Shown here piece after piece: positions 54,600-64,000 of a stretch of 64,000 nt of DNA. The DNA is taken from positions 43,037,628-43,101,627 of the forward strand of contig NC_067116.1 of NCBI RefSeq assembly GCF_021347895.1, written 5' to 3'. Every line of letters starts with the position of its first letter. Position 1 is the first letter of the stretch. The position numbers and the translations under genes were made by a program. This DNA is from Acanthochromis polyacanthus (lineage: Eukaryota > Chordata > Actinopteri > Pomacentridae). The notes below the pieces were generated by a model. That model made no database searches, was not told the origin of the DNA, and saw nothing but the letters and a program-made list of their open reading frames with translations.

Positions 54600-55625
54600 G
54601 CTACTACACTGAAAATCATTTTAAGTTCAATCACTTTGGAAAACATTGCTCTCCTATTGCCTTAAAAATACAAGTTAATGGCAACTTAGGTGGATTAATG
54701 AACTTAAAGTCATCTTGTAAGTGTAAAACTAGCTGATTAAATTGACTAAACTTGAGAAAACGAGTTCAATACACTTCACATATTAGGCTGTAACTAGACA
54801 GACAGCAGTCACAGACAGACTTGTTTTCCTTTTACATTTTTAAAGTTTGAGGAGTTTCTTCGTTTAACTTTGAGAACTTACAGCATCAGCTGTTGGGGCT
54901 ATTTTTGGTTAAAAGACAATCTGTGAGGCTGCTTCTAGTTACACCGAGAGAAATGATAAGTCGACAGGTGTAGGGACTTAATTCAACATATTCTAAATAA
55001 TGTTAAAAAAAAACAACCAACCAACCAACCAAAGCTTTCGTTGCTTCTTAGGGCTACTTCTAATAAAATTATGTTCAGCCAACAAACTATACTGAGTTGA
55101 GGTAATTAGCATTTCCTGTTCAAGCAAAGATGTCGTAAATTACCACTAATGAAGTGATTGGTAGCATACACACACTGCTTTAGGTTGATTATTCTTGAAT
55201 AACTGTGTGGTGTTGCATACCTAATTATGAACACAAGTTTTTATAGTTAGTAAACATTAAAGATTAACTTGCTCTAGTTCAACTTTCTTCAATAAGTTTC
55301 AATTTTTCATGTTTCTGATCATATCTTGAGTAACTTGAGCTCATATACTAACTTATAAGAAAGAACTTTAACAACAAAACTGTTAGTAATTAACATTGAT
55401 TAACTTTAATTGTGTATCTTAACTGTCTGAAATAGTCCCTGCATCCTTAGAAGGCAGAAATCCTGAAGTTATCAAGTCATTTTCCTTTAGTTGCTACAAC
55501 TAGTGTTAAATACAAGAGCAGAAATTTGAGTTTAAATTACACATCATGTTAAGTTGACACAATCACCAACAATATTGTCAACCCAACCCCTGAAAATAAC
55601 GTTTCAGTAAATTTGTATCTTGTAA
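54600..55625. mobile_element. Possible old AACTT-rich inverted-repeat element
   Basis: The left edge reads ACACTGAAAATCATTTTAAG. The right edge read inward on the minus strand is ACTGAAACGTTATTTTCAG. The interior is rich in AAGTT/AACTT motifs, as in a common fish element family with CACTG ends. An (AACC)n patch lies at 55015-55031. Ends match only partly, so this is tentative. Confidence 0.35.
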
Positions 55626-55691
55626 TTATGCATTTTATTAAGCAAAGTAGTGACATCAAGTCCTCTAAATTCTATTTTACCAACCTTTGTC

Positions 55692-56255
55692 ATAAGCTGG
55701 GTTTCCATTACCCTGAGATATGCGCAAAATGTAAATGGTGCAATAAAAAACTGGTAATGGAAACACCTGAATTTCGAAAAAAGGACTAAAATATCGATAA
55801 AAAGTTTTTACACTCTCATGAGGTGGTTTTTCAGACGTTTCGATATTGAAAAATATCGCAAAAGCGCAATGGAAACACTTTTTCTGCAATTATACGTCAC
55901 CGGACGTGACGTACCTGGTCACATGACCAGTTCTCTCAGAGTAAACATGGAGCGGTACGTGTGGACAGAAGAGGAGACCGAGACTTTTCTTGCCATTATT
56001 CTTGAGAAAAACATCACTGCCATACTAGACAGCAAACAGCAGAGGAATGCAGAGTGTTAGAAGGAGATAGAAACAGGTTTTGGGCGTCCATCTTCCTGCA
56101 GTGAAATCTTAAGGGATGATATTTTACGAGAGTTACGATGCTTCTGCCCAGAACAACCTTCAATGGAAACACGTTCAAAGCGCAAATATACTTTGTCGAA
56201 TTTTTAGAAATACCGCTTTTATTTTGCGAAAAACTGTAATGGAAACCCAGCTATA
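55692..56255 (+). mobile_element. PIF-Harbinger-like MITE with 3-bp target duplication
   Basis: The left end is AGCTGGGTTTCCATTACC. The right end read inward on the minus strand is AGCTGGGTTTCCATTACAG. ATA flanks both sides, a 3-bp duplication of the length made by PIF/Harbinger transposases. The element is 558 bp and contains TGGAAAC repeats in both orientations and a short SANT/Myb-like reading frame. Confidence 0.75.
55947..56060 (+). pseudogene. SANT/Myb-like (trihelix type) domain fragment
   Basis: The 37-residue frame runs MERYVWTEEETETFLAIILE, then KNITAILDSKQQRNAEC and a stop. W-T-x-E-E-T near the start and the ILD..QQRN pattern match the first two helices of the Myb/SANT-like domain encoded as a second protein by PIF/Harbinger elements, where it binds DNA. 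The third helix is lost after a premature stop. No separate host gene is implied. Confidence 0.6.
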
Positions 56256-59194
56256 GTTAGAATTGATTTAGTCAGAGTGAAAAGAAACAAGAACAGACAC
56301 ACAAGTTTCCATCAGATCTGTCTCTGGGTAGGTTTTCCTGTCTGACGTTGCATTTCTGGGGAATCTGCTTATGTACTAGTTTTGTTTTTTGTAATGAGTT
56401 CAGTGAACCCTCAGCTCCTCATTCATTCAACTCATTTTAAATGTTTCAAATGTTCTAAAGTGGTCCGAAAACGAAATCAGTAAAACATATATTTACACCA
56501 ACAGCTGCATCGATTTAACCACATTTGTTGGTGACGTTTTACAGTGCAGTGAATTACAAAGTGAGCTGATGGGGCGTCCACGTCGTAAGGTCGGTTATTA
56601 ACACGAGAGCAGTCCGGCCCGCGGTGTGCTTCCTGTGTTTCCTGCGTCTCCATCAGTTTGCCGAGCCAGGCTCCTCCGGTGTGGCTGCTGACCTTCTCCT
56701 CTCTCCACGGCTGGAGTGGCTATTGATTGGATCTTGGCACACAGTGTACAAACACAGAGATAAGGGGGGAGAGAGAGGCAGCCAGGCAGATATAGCTGCA
56801 GTGCCCACTCCACTCCACTCCCCTCCTCTCGCTCCAGACACAAGGGGAAAAAAAAGAAGAAAGAAGAAAAAAACAGTTCTTCGAGACTCCACTCCCACCG
56901 AGCAGACACCCAGACATGGTACCTGAACACTGATAGCAGACAGGATTAGGTCTAAAATTCAATCACAACAGTCTAAGTAATGTTAAATCACTGCGGCTGA
57001 CAGTGACCGCTACTTTCCTTCAACACAGCACAAGTGATCAATCATAATCTCGCTTTGATTTTGTGAGATTTAAGAAGAAAAATAGAACTGAGTGGATGTG
57101 ACATCTCTGCACTGTGATTCCGAGATCAATAGTTTTGCTTGATGTGAACCGAATCGCGGCGTAATAGTGAGCAAGGACGGGCCCAGGAAGTAGCATGCAG
57201 GCTTAAGGCTGGTCAGTGGCCTCTTCTTTCCGCCACCCTGAGGTCTCTCATTTACACTTTCTTTCCATCTGGTCTACAGTCGGAGGCAGCGCCATGTCAG
57301 AGGTGACTAATAGTGTCATAGCCCTGCCCTCCCCACCGGGCCGAGCACAAGAAAAACCTCAAACTGCTGCCTCCGCAACTCCTGGGCTGGTGGGAAGGAG
57401 AAAAAAAAAAAAAAAAAGAAACGCTTTGTCAACAAGGCAAGGTGGGCAAATAAGGTGCTTTCAATTTCAGATGGCTGGGGGGACACTCGAGCAGAAATGA
57501 GGAAATAGTTTGAAAGAAAGAAAGCAGCAGGCATGTTTTTAAAGAGGCTTGTTAGCATCGTAGCGGGTCAAAAGCGTGTTGTCTTTTTCTCTGTGTCTCT
57601 GTGGACACAGACGCCTCAGGGGGGAGGAAGAGAGAGGGAGGTTTACTCAGATACTGTCAGGATGGTCTACAAAAGGAAATGTTCAGACAGGCAGGGACCA
57701 GAGGAGCAGACGCAAGGCCATGAACCCAGCAGAGCAGGAACAGGAGGAATCCAAACCCCTCTTCTCTGGGGAAAAAGTGAAATTCTTCTGGTGTTTGTCT
57801 TTGTGGGTGACGTGTGTGTGTGTATGTGTGTGAAAGCGTGGGTATATGTCTTTAAAGCACTTGTGTGAGTGTTGGGAAAGGTGATATTTCACTGACAAGC
57901 TAATAACCGGATAATCAATGAGGCGACTTGCAGACATGTAGTCCTTTCTGTTACCTTGAAGTTGTGACCACGATCGTACGAGATGAGCAGGAGCAACATT
58001 GCCATGCTATTTTCAACACGGCATGGGTCTTTATTTTATTTATAATTGAATAAACATGCACAAACGACAGTACTTCAAGTTTTGTGAAGTGATTTGAGGA
58101 AGGATTTTTCCACAGTTCAACACCAACACACTGAGGCTCTCTGGGGAACGAAGCAGTGAGGAATATTAAAGTGGACCTGAATGACAGAATACTGCAACTT
58201 TAACAGACTGATGAAGCAAAAATGTTCCTTATTCCATGTCTTAAAAGCATAACACATGTTGGGCCTGATAAATACACATATGACATTAAAAAAAATCCCA
58301 ACTAATTAATGCCTAGTAAAGCCTTTCGGTAAAAAATGTGTTCCAAAACAGTGCTTTGACGCTTTTATCGCGCTCATTTGCCTTCTGGCTGCGAATTTGA
58401 TGAGTTATCCTGGCTTTGTGCAGTAACAAAATCCAAACACCAGCTCCTCACTAATTAACATTTTATATCTTGTTTTATATTGTTATTCCTGCAAAACTAT
58501 AGGGGTTTAGGTGCTACACTATTTCTTAGCGGGGAGCATTCATTTCACGGATTCTCCACCGCTTACCTTGTAACTGCTCCCAGTGTGACATAAGATGGTT
58601 GTTTCAACACTTTGTATGAATTAAACAAACCAGACACGTTACTGTGTGAGCTTTAGGATAACTGTAAAATGGACACGGCAACTCCTTTCAGACTAAAAAA
58701 GTGAATTGCTCTGTGATCAATGGCAGTAAAAGGATACAATGCTATAATTTACACGTGAGAAAGTGAATTGGTGTTTATGAGGCTGAGAAATGAATAAGTA
58801 CCGTCTGTATTTATTAGACAAAAAAGACCAAACCACACTCCTCTGTTCACTTTCATCTACAACCAGAAAGGTTGTGCAGATAGGAACCGTTAAAGACAAT
58901 CCAGCTGCAACCATTAGCCTGCATTAGCATTGTAAAATACATTGAAATGTTGAAGCAAATTATCCTCAAATCCACTGACATTATCTGCAACATAACGTGG
59001 GCACATTAAGTAGCCAAATAACATAAAATGTGTTGCTTTTCAGGGCACCGGCTGAATGCTGTAGTGCACTTTGACTTTTCTAACTCGGCACTCTTCATCT
59101 TTTTAGAAGTGTGGGAAGAGCCTATAGTTTCAAACTGAGGGATTTATGTGCACTAAAAATGCCCTAAAATGTAAATGCAACTGGATTGGTTGCC
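56256..59194. other. Intergenic stretch, no gene recognised
   Basis: Purine- and pyrimidine-biased between 56600 and 57500, with open frames on both strands and a poly(A)-like run at 57401-57418. TG microsatellite at 57811-57832. No exon is supported. Confidence 0.3.
57811..57832. repeat. (TG)n microsatellite
   Basis: TG dinucleotide run with one TA interruption. Confidence 0.9.
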
Positions 59195-59720
59195 AAACCA
59201 TAGACTGTATATAAAGATGGACGTAGCATCTGGCTCCAGAATTGAAGCCAACCCGGAAGTGTCAAAAACTTGCAATATCACGCCGTCCGCTAGGGGTGGC
59301 TCCAAAAAGCTTTTTCTCCATAGACCCCAATTCATTTTTGGAAAAAATAAAATTTGATAGACTGATGTTCTACAGCTCAGGATTTTTTTCCCGTTAGTTT
59401 TCATGGTCAAAATGAGAGATCAGGTGGCCGATCTTAAAATAAATCAATACTGAATTTTAAATAAATCGTTAAAGTTGGCGGAGCCAGGGGGCGTGGCTAT
59501 ACTTGATAGACAGCAACAGAAGCCTCTGCGGTAAAATGTGGGCGGGATAAGAGAGTCCTCAGCCAATCCTGCCCCTAGTTGCTCTCCGGTCCAGTCTGTT
59601 TGATGACGCTTTTTACGTCACTGGCTCCAAAAAATCCAAAACGGCGACCAGGAAATAGCAAAATCCGGGCTTCATTTTCTCGGCGTTGAAACCAAAGGGT
59701 GACGTCACGGTTAGTTTACG
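59195..59720 (+). repeat. Teleost dispersed element, right end missing
   Basis: The left end CCATAGACTGTATATAAAGA followed by TGGACGTAGC, together with GGCTCCAAAAAGCTTTT, CTCCATAGACCCC and GGTGACGTCAC, belongs to a common fish element that normally ends with the inverted form of its start. Here the sequence stops matching after about 59720, so the right inverted end is absent. Confidence 0.55.
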
Positions 59721-59744
59721 CCTGTGCCAAACACATGCAGAGGT

Positions 59745-60143
59745 TTACGACACATTTATTCCTCTGGCAAGGAAGGTGGTGGAGTTATGCGGCAATTGGC
59801 ATATGTTTGTTAATCTGTCCTTCTGTCTGTTAGCGACATGACTCAAAATGGACTAAAAGGATCCGGATGAAATTCTCAGGGAAGGTCAGAAATGACACAA
59901 GGACCACTTTACCAGATTTCGGCAGTGATGCAGCTTATAGTCTGGATCCACGGATTTGGTAAAGATTTCTGTATCATTGCGAGATAGCGGCACGGCATCA
60001 TTGTAACCATGACAACAAGCGAATGCTGCATCAGCTGCTGACGATCACATGATTGCGATCCTATTAAAAATCCACCGTTGCGGACGTATTGGGACTTTTC
60101 CATCAGAAATCATACAACGACTGAGCAGTCTGAGTGCTTTTCT
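59745..60143 (+). repeat. Dispersed retroposon-like repeat, same family as 11850-12222
   Basis: Aligned along its length with the reverse complement of 11850-12222 (shared blocks listed there). It begins near CCTCTGGCAAGG and ends near CTGAGTGCTTTTCTAG, phrases typical of a frequent fish intergenic repeat. No coding capacity, no clear tail and no target duplication. Confidence 0.7.
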
Positions 60144-62739
60144 AGTTTTATATTATTATTGTTTTGTTATACCTTTGCACAGTAGATGTTTGCTCCCATA
60201 TAAATGTTCAGAATCTTGCACATTGCATTTCTAAAACTGGAATCAAAAGCAGTGAAGATTTTCAACAAAAGGCTTGCAAAGAAAAGAAAAGAGGACCAAG
60301 AGGGCTGTGAATGCATGTCGGACTGCATTTTATACGAGTTCAGCTGACAAAAGCTTAGCAGTTTTAAAACCTACACGCTTTTCACATGTGTGTCTGCAGA
60401 CCAAAGCCTGTGACAGTGGATGCTGTTTAACTGAAACTGCAACAGCTCGCTCTGCTCAGTGGACGGTTGAATTTCCTCTAATGGGAAAACAATAAAGCAC
60501 ATGGGATACAGCGGCTAACACTGTAATGCTGTTTTAATGCGATTATTCCTGAGATGTGCAAATACAGCACTGGGCTTCTGGAGAAATTAGGATTTTCAGA
60601 CTGTGTTCAGGCTCCATCAACGGAGATTCTATAGAAATCAAAGTATAGCAGCAACTACTTCAATTTCAACTCCTTTCATGATGAATTCTAAAGGTAGAGA
60701 TGACAGAGAGGTTCCTCAAACAGTATCTCAAGCATTTGTTTTGCACAGTCTTAATGTTTGGGCTACACATAGATGACAAACTTTACATCAGCTTTCATAT
60801 GTGGATACTTAATAGTTCCTGCTGGATCTTTAAGGCTTTATAGGTACAGGTGTGTATCATCATCAAGCAATTCCAGTTAATTGAATAAATCTTGGCTCCC
60901 TTTTCTCTTTTAAAAAACTGAAACAAGATGATGGTGTTGCTTCCATCATGCCAGATGATGAATGACTGCTTTTTTTTGCCTATAAACCACAGTACTATTA
61001 ATGTTTATTGAATGTTTGGGGCACCGATTTGCCCTGTATTTATGATCTTTTCTTATATTGTTTGTTTATCAATGTGAAAGAGAATATTATGTGTCATAAT
61101 TTAAGGTTGTTTTTATTATTTATGGAGAGCTTATTGTATCTGAATCCAAATGTTTCGTCAAGAATCTCAAGCGTCACTTCATTACAACTTAGAGAGTGTG
61201 CAGGAGTCTGTTTTTGTAGACGATGAACGGCAAAACACTAAAGTTTACCGTTTATTGGAGACTTGCTGTCGTATGATGATATGAAACTGACTTTCCTGAA
61301 CAGGTGAATTGCTCTCTTACTGTAAAGTCTCAATTGTCAGGTGGAAAACGAGGTGAAAGTGAAGAGAATCAGGAGGCTGATCTGAAAGTTTTATTCAAAT
61401 CCTCCCGGTTTGCCCTTTTCATTCATCCCAGAGCCGTTACATCTCTCTCCTGTCTCCGGCCTCTATTTGCTTCTCTCTCTCTGCCTCAATTAAACCGACT
61501 TCTTCCAGTGCAGCTCAACTCGAGTAAATTCAGTCAGAGTAATTTACACATTGAAATCAATTCACTCTGCTTTAGTGAATCCTGATTTGGGTGAGAAAAT
61601 AGCCATAAAAAAAAAAAAAAAAGTAACGACCACCTCACTCATAATGATACAGAGAGCTGCAGGTAAAAAATTAAAAAGAGAAGACAACCTTTCTTTTACA
61701 TTATCTGAGCCTACCAGTGCAGGCTGGACGGCAGAGATTTTATTCAGGGGAATACATTACAAAAAACAAATTAGTCAGCAAGATAGAAGAACGCCAGCGC
61801 AAATGGCCCCGGCTCTTATTTCCATCCTTATGAGATAACTGTACCCATTAGAAGGTTAAAGCTATTGTGGTGCCCCTGACGTTTTCCACCGTTTCCAAAG
61901 ACTCTGCCTTGGAAATTACAGCAATCCGTCTTTAAACTTTGATGCAGCCAGAAAGCTCTCCTCATCCCTCCTCATCCCTTCCTCCCTGACCTGTATGTGT
62001 GTGTGTGTGTGTGTGCGCAGCTGCATATGTGCACGTGATAGATAGTGGGGGAGAAGGTAACAGCAAGAGAGGGAGCAGACAGAGAAAGAGATATGAGAGG
62101 GTGGAGCTGGGCTGTCTGCCACCCAGGCCCAGAGAACATAAAGAGAAAAATACGGTCATAAAACCTCTCTATGACTATGAATACTAATACCGACTCTGTG
62201 AGCCAAACCAGGTCTGTCCTGTCTCTTGTTCGCCTCCGTCTTGCTCGGAGAAATGACGTGGCTTTAAAATAAAGAGAAAATAGTGTTCGGCTGAATTGTA
62301 TAGCTTCGTATTTACACCGTGTTCTACACAAAGCAGTAGTAGTACAGATGGAGGGGGAGGATTAGTTAGCACAATGGATGGAAACACTAACCCTTTATTT
62401 GCCGGACTGCTTAACATAGATGTGCTTTATATTATGCTCTTCTTCAGTGTTTTCTCCTGTAGATTGCCGAGTGACAACAGGTTATAGGACAACGGCACAG
62501 AAAAAGACACCACCACTTACCAGAGCTGTTTATTTTGTGGCTTGATCTTTTTTTTCTCACAGAAGCCAGTCGTTTATGTCAAGCCAGAGTTTTTGACATA
62601 TTTACAATGCTCGAGAATCGATTCTGTGTTCGCCCTTTAATGCATTTACAATCAGTAAATACCTTTGCTAGAATTTTAATTGTTAGTGGGGGAGTCTTGC
62701 CCTTCATTTGGATTGAAATTACTTAGAAACACATACATA
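60144..62739. other. Intergenic stretch, no gene recognised
   Basis: No coding region. TG microsatellite at 61995-62014. The part at 61440-61570 has GAGTAAATTCAGTCAGAG and TAATTTACAC-type sites and no repeats, so a regulatory role is possible but unsupported. Confidence 0.3.
61995..62014. repeat. (TG)n microsatellite
   Basis: Short TG dinucleotide run. Confidence 0.85.
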
Positions 62740-62746
62740 CACACGT

Positions 62747-62952
62747 GGACAAAATTGTTGGTACCCCTCAGTTAAAGAAGGAAAAACCCACAATTCTCAC
62801 TGAAATCACTTGAAACTCACAAAAGTAACAATAAATAAAAATTTATTGAAAATTAAATAATCAAAATCAGCCATCACTTTTGAATTGTTGATTAACATAA
62901 TTATTTTAAAAAACAAACTAATGAAATAGGGCTGGACAAAAATGATGGTACC
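62747..62952 (-). repeat. Two direct repeats in the Tc1 terminal repeat (IR/DR type)
   Basis: The outer copy GGACAAAATTGTTGGTACC (62747-62765) and the inner copy GGACAAAAATGATGGTACC (62934-62952) differ at two of 19 positions and are 187 bp apart. Such pairs are the transposase-binding sites in Sleeping Beauty-like elements. The inner copy lies a few bases from the transposase stop codon. Confidence 0.85.
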
Positions 62953-62958
62953 CATAAC

Positions 62959-63999
<1,041 letters not shown>

Positions 64000-64000
64000 T

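Noticed and set aside
57216..57500. Frame starting MSEVTNSVIALPSPPG after a good-looking TCTACAG acceptor
   Set aside because: No recognisable protein. The frame runs into a poly(A)-encoded lysine run, and no plausible donor is seen.

Overview
The window reads as vertebrate, most likely teleost, nuclear DNA. It has long AT-rich intergenic stretches, many (TG)n and other microsatellites, and a dense mix of cut-and-paste DNA transposons (Tc1/mariner, hAT, PIF-Harbinger and Tigger/pogo relatives). It also holds 5'-truncated LINEs with poly(A) tails and a tRNA-promoter SINE. I recognise no host protein-coding gene, no tRNA or rRNA gene and no CRISPR array. The only long intact coding sequence is a 344-residue Tc1-type transposase at the right edge. 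Everything below was read by eye, and family names rest on recalled family features, not on a search.

Layout. 0-9 kb: a 5' half of a Tc1 element (2.2-2.8 kb), a palindromic mini-element (1.03 kb), a hAT-like element with a CGGBP1-like zinc finger relic (4.5-5.4 kb), a hAT element with a BED finger and a perfect 8-bp target duplication (6.6-7.2 kb), and an internally deleted LINE (8.7-9.2 kb). 9.8-17.8 kb: four separate degenerate AT-rich tandem arrays. One of them is split by a second CGGBP1-like hAT element, which itself holds a retroposon-like repeat. 19.6-20.8 kb: a truncated L1-type LINE next to a Tigger-derived mini-element. 26.7-28.8 kb: an inverted-repeat element inserted at the edge of a Harbinger-like element with a MADF domain, then a Rex3/RTE-like LINE tail. 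31.6-32.8 kb: a decayed Tc1 element carrying a palindromic mini-element. 37.5-38.6 kb: a second Tigger mini-element and two more palindromic mini-elements. 46.9-48.0 kb: a nested LINE and SINE, each with clear target duplications. 50-60 kb: several further mini-elements, including a Harbinger-like one with a SANT/Myb-like relic. 62.74 kb to the end: the intact Tc1 element.

The parts do not form an operon or pathway. They form a record of insertions whose order can be read from nesting. The most informative points are two filled/empty site comparisons between duplicated segments, one CGGBP1-like finger relic shared by two elements, and a LINE interrupted by a SINE whose reading frame closes when the SINE is removed. 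Several repeat-poor stretches (about 29.8, 39-40, 44-46, 52-54.5 and 61.3-62.4 kb) could be regulatory DNA of a distant gene. That is an inference from composition only.
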